Source of the DNA: Blasia pusilla
Lineage: Eukaryota > Marchantiophyta > Marchantiopsida > Blasiales
DNA: 64,000 bases
Direction of reading: 5' to 3'
Assembly (NCBI GenBank): GCA_050084515.1
Contig: CM114273.1
Span: 14,322,001 to 14,386,000, forward strand
Numbering within the stretch: position 1 is the stretch's first letter; each line of letters opens with the position of its first letter. This document shows positions 1 to 12,303 of the stretch, piece after piece. The notes beneath the pieces were generated by a model. It was not told where the DNA came from. It searched no databases and saw only the letters and a list, made by a program, of their open reading frames with translations. Made by a program: the position numbers and the translations under genes.

Positions 1-1682
1 AATGAGCGAGTAGCACGGAAACTTATTGAAGCAAAGTTCCCTCATATTCTTTGGGATGGATGCATATCACATTCTTGTGATCTAATCTGCGAAGAGTGGG
101 ATAAATGGCCTTGGATGGATAGGATTTTTGCACAAGCTCATGAGATGGTAGTATTTGTGAAGACTAGAACTTGGGTGATGGCCAAATTTATGGAAACCAA
201 TCCAATGAAGAGACGATTGTTGCTTCCTGCAAATACTCACTTTGCGACAAATTTTATCATATTGGGATGCGTCTTAGAATTGAGGGAGGCATTCCACGCC
301 ATGGTTTCCACCAATGCTTTTAGGGAGTATTTCAATGACAAGGATGCGAGGCAAAGGGAGAAGGCACGAGAGATTGAGACAACTATGGGCAATCACGATT
401 TTTGGATGGAGGGTGAGGAGTTGTTGTTGTGGCTCAACCAACTATTATTCTATTGAGAGAGTGTGATGGTCATAAAGCAATGATTGGGCGTATTTATCGC
501 CATATTTTTTAGATAATGAAAGAGACTCGTTCTTTTCGTGTAACTCCATGGCCCAATGTGGGCGGAAGGCGTCGCAATTATTTTGTCACAATGTCTAGAG
601 CTATAAAGATGGTCGATGTTATTTCTAGGCGGTGGGCACTTATCCACAACAAGTTATATGCAATAGGCTACATTCTCGCCCCTTATAATCTTCTTGATAG
701 TGTTCAAGATGTTACTTCAAATGCTGAGTGTATGAGAGATTTCGAACAATATCTGAAACTTTATGCAATAGGTATGCATGGCCTCAATGTCACCGAGGCT
801 AATTCTTATGTGGCAACTTGCTTGCAAGAGTTGGGCAACATTGTGAAGCATAGGGAAATATTTGTGGATGAATTTGGTTGGGAAGTTGTTGATTTACTTA
901 GTTCCTCTGATTGGTGGAGCATGCACAATCAAGATGCACCAACCTTGCGATCTGTGGCTAAGTCCATATTAGCACAAGTGGTTTCATCTTCTTTAGCGGA
1001 GAGAAATTGGCAAAGTTATGATTTCATCCACAACAAGCACAGGAATAAATTGACCAACGAGCATGCGAGGGATTTGGTTTACATCTACACAAACTCAAGA
1101 CAAGCGCTCTTCTATCATCAATACTTTTCAGAAAGGGATGGACAAGAACAAGCTAGAAGGGTAGTAGAAGATGGTAGTGAATCTAGCTTGCATGCAAGAA
1201 ACCGTGATGGTAATCATGAAGATAACCTTGACTTGCAAGATGAGGACCTAGAGGAGGTGGATGTGATATGTGGAATTCATGGCATTGAAGCGAGAGAGGA
1301 TACTCATATCGGCAACAAGAAAAATTTTGATTCCGAGGGGCTCGGAAGAGATGAAGATGATCTTGAAATGGAACATTGGATTCAAGAGCACAAAGAAGAG
1401 CAACAACGGAGGACTTCAAGCGAATTCAATGTGCCCACCACTTCTCCTAACACGACCTACGACCCTCACATTGTTGCACCAGTAGGAGTTCAGAATTATT
1501 CCACCGAGTTTAATGAACCTATGCAGTATACTCCTCTACAATCTTTGAGCGTTGAAACGGTGGACTTAGTTGATGAGCCTAATGATATGATGCTCTTATA
1601 CCTATGGTTCCGAACTCTCAACCCATCAATCATGGCATGGATAGTTCATACATTTCCTCCGATGATGAAACAACTGCAATAG
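1..1682 (+). pseudogene. hAT-family transposase, 3' part, frameshifted
   Basis: Two segments of one protein are visible. Frame 1 is open from base 1 to 456 and continues off the left edge. Frame 3 is open from 516 to 1682. The frame changes between about 440 and 460, and a TAG at 510-512 lies in the joined path, so the gene is broken. The first segment resembles the DUF659/hAT core of plant transposases (short motifs CDLICEEWDKW and KTRTWVMAKF). The second carries the hAT C-terminal dimerisation signature near 1000-1125 (RNWQSYDFIHNKHRNKL then DLVYIYTNSR), followed by an acidic Asp/Glu-rich tail. Family knowledge: such proteins excise DNA transposons, and the C-terminal region dimerises them. 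No terminal inverted repeat is visible because the 5' end is outside the window. Confidence 0.85.
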
Positions 1683-1941
1683 GAACTCGTTGCCGATCCA
1701 CACAACTTCGAACTATTGAGCCGCCAAATTACCGCTTACATCTCAATCCACCAGACCCAACTATAGACCTAGACTAGAAGAGTAATTACAAAATTTAACG
1801 AGACGGATTATTAGATAGTTGTAGCAAACTTGTTTTGTATTGACTATTGTAAGAATGTCATTTTTATGACATTTCTTTTTATATACTTCTCGCAAATAAA
1901 GCATTTATTTTTACATTGAAAGTGAAATTGGTAAGTGTGAT

Positions 1942-3155
1942 TTTTGAGCTCGTAGTCACAACTCCATTTTGCTCAAAACTTTTCAAGAGTGCTACAAATG
2001 CAACTTGGGAAAGTAGGACATGATGAAAAATGAAAAAACCTTCTTTCCATTGAAGGTTTAGTGGTTTAGGGCCAAAAGGTACTTACAGTTTGTTGAGGTT
2101 TTCATCACAAATCCATTTTGGTTGAAAATTGGGAAGAGTGGAATAGACACCTTGAAAATCATGTAGAAAAAATTGTCAGCTCAAGATAGGAAAGTAAGAT
2201 AAGGTGAAAAATGAAAAAAACCTTATTTTGATAGAAGGTCTGATGGTTCGGGTCAAAAAAGGAGTTAGAAAGTTTTGAGCTTTTGCTCACAACTTTATTT
2301 TGCCTAAAACTTTCCAAGAGTACTAAGGTCACCTTGGGGAGCATGTTGACCAAATTGCAGCTCAAGATGACAAAGTTGGACAAGATGAAAAACAAAAAAA
2401 CCTTATTTTGGTAGAAGGTATGATGGCTTGGGTCCAAAAAGGAGTTAGAACTTTTTGAGCTTTTGCTCACAATTTCATTTTGCCTGAAACTTGGCAAGAG
2501 TGCTAGATGAACCTTGGGGACCCTATTGGAAAAATTTTAGCTCAAGATGACAAAGTTAGACAAGATGAAAAATGAAAAAATCTTATTTTGGTAAAATTAC
2601 TAACTCCTTTTTGAACTGGAATCATAAAGGAGTTAGTAATTTTTGAGCTTTTGCTCACAACTTCATTTTTCCTAAAACTTGGCAAGAGTGCTAGATGCAC
2701 CTTGGTGAAGAGTGCTAGATGCCAAATTTCAACTCAAGAGGACAAAGTTGGACAAGATGAAAAACGAAAAAACCTTATTTTGATAAAAAGGTGTCATGGT
2801 TCCGGTCCAAAAAGGAGTTAGAAAATTTTCAGCTTTTGCTTACAATTTGATTTTTCTTGAAACTTGGCAAGAGTGCTAGATGCACCTTGGGGACCGTGTT
2901 GGCCAAATTTCAGCTCAAGATGACAAATTTGGACAAGATGAAAAATGGAAAAACCTTATTTTGGTAGAAGGTCTCATGATTCGGGTCCAAAAAGGAGTTA
3001 GAAAATTTTCAGCTTTTGCTCACAATTTCATTTTGCCTAAAACTTGGCAAGAGTGCTAGATGCACTTTGTTGAGCATGTTGGCCAAATTTAAGCTCAAGT
3101 TGACAAATTTTGACAAGATAAAAAATGAAAAAACCTTATTTTGATAGAAGGAGAA
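1942..3155. repeat. Tandem array of seven ~180-bp units
   Basis: A diverged unit recurs with starts near 1942, 2091, 2272, 2452, 2640, 2825 and 3005. The spacing is 180-188 bp apart from a shorter first unit (149 bp). Each unit holds a TTTTGAGCTTTTGCTCACAA-like start, a CTTGGCAAGAGTGCTAGATG-like middle, a GCTCAAGATGACAAAG-like block and an AAAAACCTTATTTTG-like end. Short open frames on the minus strand follow from the repetition and are not genes. The near-nucleosomal period resembles plant satellites, but the array is short and next to a hAT remnant, so it may instead be a transposon-internal array. Confidence 0.85.
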
Positions 3156-3159
3156 ATAT

Positions 3160-5880
3160 GATATATTGCTCTTATTCTCTAATGTATTTTCTCTTCACAC
3201 TTAGAAATTATATTTAAAAATATACGATAATGACGTGGTTTATAATATTTTTTCAATTGAAGATTAAAGCAATGATGTCGTTAAATGTTATGTCATAATC
3301 TAGAAAACTATGGCATAAGGAAAATTTTGACTTAGATTCAATTATGCTAAATATTTAATTATAAATATCATGTGCATTTAATATAGAAAGTAGTTACATG
3401 ATATTTTTCTTGGATGGATTATAATGGCTTGGATTTTTTTTTGTTTGGATCAAACATCTATCGATTAAAGATTAATAGATTTTGGCTGGTTTGTTGGGCT
3501 CTACATAAAAATAGAGTACTGATAATTTTTAGTCAAAGAACCTATTTTTAATTGAAGGATTACCAAATGATATTTGATGAGCTCGAGGCAGAATCAACAA
3601 CCAAAGAAATCTATATTATCTTCCTTATAAGCAAAGATATATTGATTAAAGGAAGGAGAAGTTGACCACTAAATTAAACTGTGATTTAATGATTTAGCCA
3701 AATATGATTTCTTTTATAGGAAGCCTAGGTATTAACAAAAAACTTATAAAAGTAAGATATAACCAAAATCTCTCTTAGAGGTGGGTTTGAGATTGAGTTC
3801 TACGTAGAAAATTAGGAAGTAGCATATTCCTTGTGTAATAAAAATATTTCAGTGATCATCTCTTGTATATGCTAACATCACTAGATGTACATTTTGAATT
3901 AAAAAATTCCTTAGTAGTAAATTTCTAAAATTATGATGTCTCACCATATCCCAAGGATGATTTAGACAAAAGATAGCTAAATTAGATTGAATATTTCTTA
4001 ACAATAACTAATAGAATGACCCTTAAATATCTTCTGCAAATAATCACATTAAACGTCTCCCTTACATGCAATGAAGTATGTATCAACGTCATACTCAATA
4101 GGTTTAATATTAAACCCATGGTCAAACCAATCAGTAGGTTTAATATTAAACCACCATAGTCAATAGGTTTCAAGGATGGTAAATAGGATAGTATGGGAAT
4201 CAAATGTTAAATATAAAGACAATAAGTTCATTCTTTCGGTGGTCGTGAATATTCATCTGGTTGGAAGGGCCCAGCTAGAGAAGAGAAAGAAAGGAAACCC
4301 TAAAAGGAAATGTCATCAAAGAGAGTGAATGGTAGACATAAATCCTATCATGTATGGGTTAGAAGTTGCAAAGATTATTCAAAAGGGAAATTTTCTAATG
4401 GTATCTAATTTCTTTGATTGAGAAAGCAATAGCGCAATCATTGGAATTATAAAAGATAAAAAGAAAATATATTTTATGAATGGAAAAGAATTTTCCACTA
4501 TTTATAGTCGGCGAAAGTAGATAGTGTGCCTCAATAGGTAGGCCATATATTTAGTTATGTGTGGAGAGGCCAAGAATGACCTAATAGCCTCCCTTGGTGA
4601 CATGTGTGTATAGGTCACCCTTTTAAGAGGTTTCTTGGTGATTTGGTAATTTGCTATGCATATTGGGGTGACGTATATGCACATGTCGCCTTCTTGGAGC
4701 AATGAGGTCTTGGAGGTAGATATGCCCCAAGGTTTATCTTTTCACGCATTATCCTTGCAAGCAGAAGCCAGGGCAAGCTACTAGCAGCGTCGCAATATAT
4801 CATTTGAATTTCCTCACATTAAGGATCAGTTTGGCTCAATTTTTCTTTGATGTATAAAAAATAATCAATTTTATATTGTTCATGTGTGTTGGAGTGAGAG
4901 TATGTGCTTATGATCTTTTGTAGCATATATCGTATAATTCACGGAGCATCGTGTGAGGAGTGGATAATGGAGGGCCTTGTAATTTCTGGAGTGCATCGAA
5001 GTTCTCAAGCGAGTGAGGAGAAGCAGGGGAAACTTACCACCAATTAATGATGGTTGGGCGTATATCTTGGATTAGAGGATCCTTGCCATGCGGGAAGTAC
5101 TACATGAATTAGGAAATACACCACTCTATTGAATTCTGGACTTGATATGTGGACTCTTTATGGGATGGTATATATACATATAAAGAAAATTGTGTAACAA
5201 TGTTTAGGCTCTCTAAAATACTCTCCAATAAAAAGTCTATCTATTGGAAAAAGAATTCCTTATGCTATTTTTCTCCACTCTAATGGATTCCTTGGTTTTA
5301 AGGGATGGACCTACCTAAAAAGCTCCCCCTCTTTGAGAAAAGCCTTCCTACTGAATAACCAAGATTTCAACAAATTGCACCTCTTTGTGTCTCAAGCAGT
5401 ATTTATGAGTATGGTAACCAATTTTTGTAGGAGTCATGGGTTCCTAGCCTACATTATAGAGATATCCCATGAATGAAAATAAGAACAGGATATTCTAACA
5501 ACAGAAGGGATTAAGGACACCCATTCAGCTGTAGTTGAAACCAAAGAAACCCAGAGAATTGAGACTTTATGAGGGCCACTAATGTTGGCTTTTGCCAAAA
5601 GGTAGGGTGGACTAAGTGGAGATCTCTTCCCAAAAGAGCCCTTTAAGACACTCTATGCATAGCCTACAATTGTGATAGAAGCGAGTTCAGCGAATAAAAG
5701 CTTGTAAATAAAGGCAGCCAGGGCTAATTACTAATTTACCAGACGCTGTACATATTTTTTGTCCTTAGAGAAATAATCGAGAATTTAATCCACTCTTGCA
5801 AATTTTTAATAAGGGGGGGTCACCAGTCCGGAAATGCCACATCACCCCCCACTCATATTTCAAACATTAAATGCCGAAAA
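3160..5880. other. AT-rich intergenic DNA
   Basis: No gene is supported on either strand. Open frames are short (under 75 codons) and show no recognisable domain. The only distinct structure seen is the pair of palindromes at 4101-4152, listed separately. Confidence 0.6.
4101..4152. repeat. Two copies of a 16-bp perfect palindrome
   Basis: GGTTTAATATTAAACC occurs at 4101-4116 and again at 4137-4152, start to start 36 bp. Each copy equals its own reverse complement. A third partial copy (CAATAGGTTT) follows near 4163. The copies lie in otherwise unstructured AT-rich DNA. Confidence 0.8.
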
Positions 5881-7052
5881 TGTTTATCGCAAATGACTTT
5901 TTTTTAAAGGCAGTAAATTCGATCGGTGGAGTTCCAACCCCACGATCCGCAGATTCCGCACCCCCTGCCACGTCAATGCACAATTAGGATAGGAAATGAA
6001 AGTTAGTCGTGGCCTGAAACGACGGTACCAGTAAGAACGCGGAAGTCGAAAAGTCGCCATAAGAAGCGGTGGTTTCCTGAAAACGGCTGCTAACCCTAAA
6101 GTCGCATTCCAAAAGAAAGAAAAAAGAAAGAGACATATCTGGTCCCGAAGGGACCCGGCCATTTCGGAACGCCTTTATGTGTGCAACTAGCGAAGCTAAC
6201 TAACAAAGATCCGATCGGGCCGCTGTGTAGATTCTTCGAGTATTGAAAATTAGAATCATTACGGGGAAATGGGAAGCCTTTCCTCTGTAATAATGAGATC
6301 TGAGCGGAAGTCTTCGACAGACAGCGCCTTTTACCGTACGACGTGGTAAAAAGTACATGTGGGCGATGGTACAGTGCAGTACATGGAATTCGAAGTCAAC
6401 CATCATCGTCATGGTCGGTGATGTGTAAAGAGATTCCCGAATATGCCACCGGGCTTGAGGTTGACGCACTTCGCATTCGTAACTCCTGTCTTTCGGACGC
6501 GTGGGCGGCACCAGCGAGGTCAGGTGTGATGGCGCCATGGACCGGTCGCCTGCCACGCGCCTGGGTTTCAAGAAGGACCTGATTCTCGGACGGCGGCCCA
6601 CGTGGCGTGGGGTGAGCGAATCGCAGTGGGAGATTGCAATCGCACCTGGTCCAGGTGTGCTCATCCTGACCGCCTATGCCGCAAGTGTCGATCGATCTGG
6701 ACCGTCGTCACAAACTCTAACGGTTCAGATCCTGAGATAGTGCCTATCGGCTTTGGAACATTCTTGACTTCGGCTGTATCTAATTATCTACGACGCCACC
6801 ATTGCCGAATTATTCTTGGCCGCTAGACTAGAAATCTTACGGTTCCAAGATGTCGGACAGTTTTTAATTGTCCGTATTTACTAGTTATTATTTCTTCACC
6901 TCTAAAAGGAAAGAAGGCTGTGATCGAACAAAGATGCACTTCGATAAAAACGAGTGATGGAAAACCCATCGGAAGTACAAAAGAGGGGGACTCAAAGAGT
7001 CAAAACCTGAAGGCCACAACAGGACCAGAAAAGGAAGAAGGGGGCATTCCCC
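5881..7052. other. Mixed-composition segment without a supported gene
   Basis: GC content rises between about 5900 and 6750 and open frames of 79-154 codons appear on both strands, but none shows a recognisable domain. A G-box-like CCCACGTGGC lies at about 6597-6606. The segment adjoins the 3' end of the LINE-like remnant (which reads on the minus strand) and may be its 3' region. This is a positional inference only. Confidence 0.35.
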
Positions 7053-8023
7053 CTAACGCATTTTAAACTCACCAACAGCAGAGACAATATCAGCAACAAC
7101 AAGAGAGCTATGACTACTACTAAGTGGGCCTCTAGCGCCGGCGTCTCCCACAGCTTGAGCCCGCCGCAAAATCCCATTAGCCTGGGCACGCTGCAACGCT
7201 ATGGAGACCCGCTGCCTACAATACAGAATCGCAGTAGCTAAGGACAACCCATTTCTCGAGTGGAGATGATGGGCGCGATCCGTGAATGAACGAAGTCGAA
7301 CCTCTCCCCCATAGCCCCATACATCTCTATGGCTAGGGGATGAAGATGTGTCCTCGTGTAGTCGATTGTAGATATGTGTCTTCTTCGCCGCCGCTCCTTG
7401 TAGCATTCGCCCTTGGGCCACCACTTGGGCTCGTGACTTGCCTCCCGCGAGGATCGTGACTACCACGTCCGCCACAACCACCTCGGCCTCACGTGTCATG
7501 TAGAGATCGGCACGAATGAGGGAATCCCGCATGGAGTAGTGCTCTCTCTCTCTGACATAGAAGCCACTCTCCGAGCAATCGAACATGATATCCCGCCTTT
7601 GCATCGTGAGTGGCTATCCTCTCACCCCAATCGACAGCGTGCCAAATGCACACCAAGTGGATCCAGGCTCCGGCGACACTCGCAGTGTGTCGAACCAACC
7701 ACCGATGGTTGGGGGAGGCCCAAGCGGAACCGCATCGCTGTGGTATAGGTAAGTGGTGCGATACGGAAAGCTTGGAGAAGGGGGCGCGCCCCTACCCATG
7801 AGCCTGCCCCCTTTCCGGAGCAAGAGCGAATACGGGCCCTAACCTCCAAGGGGATATTCCCGTCAGACATAGTGCCTCTAAAAACTGCCTCAAAGTGGGC
7901 TTCCATCAAGGAAGATTGGAGCCCAGACTGACCGGAGGTAACTAAGGAGGAGAAAGTGGGGAGAACGGCTCTGGCCTCAACTCGAAGGGAATCTCTACAA
8001 GCTGTGATCCGAGCTTCCGTCAC
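7053..8023 (-). pseudogene. LINE-type reverse transcriptase polyprotein, C-terminal remnant
   Basis: Read on the minus strand, two overlapping frames (8023-7622 and 7604-7053) give the tail of a non-LTR retrotransposon protein. The first has the Cys/His cluster typical of these tails (CECRRSLDPLGVHLARC, then GGERIATHDA across a frame change). The second has the endonuclease-like region (IRADLYMTRE, VADVVVTILAG) and a helical tail with CRQRVSIALQRAQA. The RT core is missing, consistent with the 5' truncation usual for LINE copies. Frame breaks near 7600-7700 show it is dead. Assignment rests on pattern memory of this domain family, not on a search. Confidence 0.6.
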
Positions 8024-8261
8024 AGTTCTAAGAACAGCGAAAAAGATTGAAAATAACTAGTTTTTTTTTCCTAACTATAGAGAACAGCAAAAGTCGTGTA
8101 GTAATTTCTTCTTTCTTGTAGATTCAGGGATACATTGATGTAGTTTTCTCGCGGTTAATGGGGTTTTTAATCCCATTTTTTATTTGGTTAATATTTAGAG
8201 TAAATATTTTGCCATGCTCATTTTTTTTTTACTCTTTCAAAATTTTAAAATATGAGGGTGT

Positions 8262-8280
8262 TGCCCGTGCATAGCACGTG
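8262..8280. repeat. Terminal-hairpin-like motif, copy 1
   Basis: GCCCGTGCATAGCACGTGTG is a near-palindrome. It belongs to a small set with 11524-11552, 33770-33803 and 48688-48722, all carrying a CCCGTGC...GCACGGG core. Such cores occur at the ends of Helitrons and MITEs in plants; no complete element was delimited here. Confidence 0.4.
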
Positions 8281-10048
8281 TGATCTTTGAGATTTAAAAA
8301 AAATTTGAATGTAGTCTCTTGTCCTTCTTCCTTCTCCTTATAGTTGTTTTTCTAAAATGACACGTGTCAATATTATAAGAATGTTTAGAACACAAGATTT
8401 TTTTCTAATTCTATTCTCTTTTAATTATGTAAATTACAAAACATTGTGTACTCATCAACTTGGGAGAAGTTAGCTCAAGTAACAAGATTTGGTTTCTTTA
8501 TCACGTACTTGCTCTTCCATGAAAATTATTAGTAAGGATGCCCCTTTAATAAATTTTTTAAGACAATCCTATTTTATTTTAATAGCCAGATATAATTCCT
8601 TTTTTTATTAAATCTTAAGGGAATGATAACATTCCACTCTTCTATATAACTCTACTCCTCAATTAAAATTTAAATACTATCACACTCTTCTAAATAATTC
8701 CACCAAAATAATATTTGTTTATTAAATCATTGGTTAGTATTAAAAATTAAAATAAATTTCCTCCCCAAAATATCAATTTTGGATTAGTGGAGAAAAATGG
8801 AATTTGTTGCTATTTTTTCTTCTCCTCTTTATTTTGTCTTATTATGCATAAAGAGCCCCCAATCATAATTCAAGAATATACTCCATTGAGCATTGTCCCA
8901 TTTTAGTTGTATAAGTTGAAAAATATTTTTTTCCTATAAAACTTTCTTTCATCACCAATTTTCCAAATTTTTTTTCAAAAAATTATCTTACTAATAGAAG
9001 CTATGCTTCCCCGACTAGGCTACACAAGTTTCATGTGCGCGCCCTATGGGCCCAGTCGTCGGCCCGGGCGAGTGTGGGCCTTACACGGGCTTAGGACGGG
9101 CCGGTGTGGGCCACGGGAGCTAGGCACGGGCTACAAAACGAGTGGCAAGAATGGGCGACGGGTTGTTGTATTGAATGTAGGTTGGCTGAGCTCGAGTCAA
9201 CACTATAGGCGGGCCGCGGGAACTCAATCCCACGGCCTTGCACAAACATGTTCATGTAAAACCTTGCTTTCACTCTTTAAAGCTTATTTAAGCATGTGCT
9301 CATGTCTCTTTCACACATGATTATATTGAAGATTGCAAGTAAAGGGGGAAGTAGAGACCAAGAGAACATGGACTTTTTCCCCCTCGTGTTGTCACCTTAT
9401 TTCCTCACAAAAAAATTATTTCTATATTGTGATTATCTACATTTCTATTTATATTGGAAGATTTTACTTCTAGTCTCCTAGGCACTTATCATTTTATTTT
9501 ATTCACTCCTACCTTACTCTCAAAGATTCTCTACATACAATGAAGGCCTATCCCTATCCCTACACATGCAAAAATGAAGGCCTTGTAGGGTTAATGTACA
9601 CCCCTTCTATTCAAGCCTATCATCACACAATTAATAATCACATGGCCAATATTTTAAAATTGTTAATTCTTTGGTTTTGAAATCAACCCTTGCATGCGTC
9701 CTATCCCACAAATTTATTTTGGATTTATTTTTACCTTATTTTATCAATTCTCTTGTCACCCATGCCTATAATTTTTCTCTATCTTCTGAAGTGATATTTA
9801 GTTGATCTATTTGACTTTTTTCCTTTTCCTATTTTATAAAAAATTCCCAAGTAAATATTTTTAATATCTCATGCCTTATGTTATCTTCAAATAAGTTTTT
9901 CATAGTATTTTATGTTTATTTGATCATCATAAAAATCCTAATTAAAAAAAAGACATTACAACCTTGTTTGCATATTAGGGGCATGCCAACTAGTGCATTA
10001 TTATCAAATCATATTGAATCCAAGTTTTTGCATGGGTTTCTAGAACAT

Positions 10049-10164
10049 CCTTCCTAAAAGTAGATGTGTCACATGGGATATTTTCCTATGATATGAAAAT
10101 TATACTCCTTCCTAAAAGTAGATGTGTCACGTGGGATATTTTCCTATGATCTGAAAATTAAACT
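10049..10164. repeat. 58-bp tandem duplication
   Basis: The block beginning CCTTCCTAAAAGTAGATGTG occurs at 10049 and again at 10107, with only a few substitutions between copies. Confidence 0.8.
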
Positions 10165-11523
10165 CTTTCAAGCTTGGGATTGTGATTTTTGAGAAAATTG
10201 AAAATAGTGATTTATGAGTAGTGACGTTACTTCATAGTTAGATTTAATAGGCAGTAGTTGATTATGATGCATGGTTTTAAATAAAATAAAATTTTTTAAA
10301 ATTTTCCAATGTTCATTACGTTTACATATGACAAGTAAAAGGATGTTGGTTGAAGAGGGGAAATTTGGGCATTAGGAATATTCTTTCCTTATTCACAAAA
10401 GTCACATTATTTTTGTTGGAGCCTAGTTTTTTAGTTCTAGCGCAAGCACTTCTCAATTATTTTGATGGTAATATCCTACTCATCTATTTCTTGGTTGGTA
10501 TTCTTCTCCAATGTCCTTGGTCGTGTATTTGGATCTCTATGTATAAAATATCCAAAAAAAGTTGATAACTATAAAGTTTTTGAAACAAATCTTATCTCGT
10601 GATAAAGGTTTTTCAATTAATTTACATTTCTATGAAGAAAGTAAGATAATAGAGTCAAAATTTTCTTTATCCAATATTATTTTGCATCCCATGCCCTATA
10701 AGGGACCAATAATTATGTTGCCCAAAACTTCTTCTTTTTGTAAATCTTGTTGCCCGTGCTACAAAAGAATGTTCGTCTATTGCCCCATTGCCCTATGTCA
10801 AGCACAAAAATATTTGCAAACCAAGAAGATATCCTCCCTTAATATTATAGCTTGTGGATAGAAGTTAGAGATAATAGGGAGAAGCTAAAACAACGTTTGA
10901 TACTCCTCCATAAGGAACCTACATAAATATGAGGACGTCTCTATTGATATGTAGTCACATGACTTTCGTGCACCACCATCTATTCAATGGGGACTTAGGA
11001 AATTACTCTTTTCTCCCTTTTTGATTGTTTATCATATCATCTTTATTTCATAATAAAATAGATGAAATGATATACTAATATCAACCCAATATTATCAAAG
11101 CTAATGGTATGAGGGAAAAAAAAGAACCTATTGTAAAACCGTATATGATTATCAGATCTACTTACGAAGAATATTTTTATAATGTTTTGGCATCCATGGA
11201 CATGTAATTAACTTTTGGCACCATATATCATATCCGTCTCTCATTTTTCAGAAATTTACTATTTAATTATAGGAAAATATAATAACACATAAATTTTATT
11301 CAAAATTTTATCTTAAGTTTGCAAACTGCAAGATAACCCATATATATGATTATTGGAGAGTGCCTTATTGATTTGCAAACACCTCTTTTTGTGACACGTG
11401 GCAACTCGGCATCAAGAAAATGTTTCACATGTTACGGGCAACAAGAAAAATATTTGAATTTGTATGGAGCATCATTAGTCCCTTCACAGGCTACACTCAG
11501 CGAAAGCTCTTCAAACATCTTTT

Positions 11524-11552
11524 TATTTTCTATGCATCGCACGGGCACCTTA
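11524..11552. repeat. Terminal-hairpin-like motif, copy 2 (inverted)
   Basis: ATGCATCGCACGGGCACC followed by TTACTAGTA. In reverse complement this reads TACTAGTAAGGTGCCCGTGC, matching the ACTAGCAT...GCACGGG order of the copies near 33770 and 48688. Confidence 0.45.
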
Positions 11553-11847
11553 CTAGTATTTCATTATAGAGCTTCCCTTCTATGAGAATATTATTTCCAC
11601 ACCAATTAGGTTATGATCTTGTTTCAATAAATTACTATGACAAGTAAGAATACATGTATCATGTACAAACATCCTACTAATGTGTATTAATTTCTTAGTG
11701 TGGTGGTTGATTTTCAAATTTTCAAATTTTGTAATTAAAAAAATCAGGTGGAAAAAATTCTCAATTATTTTAAAGATATAAGGCATGTCATTATTCCAAT
11801 ATAACACTTCAATTCTTGTAGAATGTTCTTTCCATAATAAGCAACTT

Positions 11848-12303
11848 GTCACGACTGTTAGGATAGATCGATGGGATATAGCAGAGCGTCTTCACGAGTA
11901 GTGAAGGACAAGCCTAGGAGGTCGAGGATGACCTGTTGAGGCCTCGCGAAACCTGAGAGCAGGTTTCCCCTTCGTTTCGGCTCATTTGGATAAGGGGAAA
12001 CTCTCTTGACCCGCTACAGTAGGTCAAGAGCCAAGGAGGTGACCTGCGAGCATAGGTTACTGTTGAGAGGGCTTGGGAGAGGGAAGGGATATACCTCCAG
12101 AGAGAGAGAGAGAGAGAGCTGGAGAGCTCATTCTCTCTTTGTTGAACCTCTTGGCAGAAGGCAACGGAGCTATAGTCCCTTGCCTTGTGAGTGTAACCCA
12201 AGCCTCTCATTAGGAGAGTGGGTTTGGTTTGACATGAGAGAGAGTGCACACCTTTGAGAACTATGGTGTGAGATGGTGTAGAGAGAGATTGGATCTTACT
12301 TTA
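11848..12303 (+). repeat. Element A 5' terminal repeat (A1)
   Basis: Begins GTCACGACTGTTAGGATAG directly after the AACTT target duplication and ends at GGATCTTACTTTA, where similarity to A2 (30067-30570) stops. It holds a short AG microsatellite (12099-12118). A ~50-bp block present in A2 is missing. Unlike A2, it is followed by leader sequence, not by a B repeat. Confidence 0.8.

Larger units (their letters stand above)
8040..11842. other. AT-rich intergenic DNA with a GGGCC-rich patch
   Basis: No gene is supported. A GC-rich patch at about 9030-9240 repeats GGGCC/CGGGC words. A similar composition recurs at 40870-41250, so these may be two remnants of one repeat. A 58-bp tandem duplication (10049-10164) and two hairpin-like terminal motifs (8262-8280 and 11524-11552) are listed separately. 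Confidence 0.5.

Noticed and set aside
2159-2497. 112-codon minus-strand frame
   Set aside because: It covers two units of the 180-bp tandem array and repeats itself. This is repeat DNA, not a gene.
6343-6826. Overlapping plus-strand frames of 74-79 codons
   Set aside because: Mutually overlapping in different frames, with no domain and no splice support.
12006-12257. Recurrent frame with AHSLFVEPLG in several places
   Set aside because: It recurs because the A terminal repeat recurs. The frame is not kept in all copies and lies in noncoding repeat DNA.
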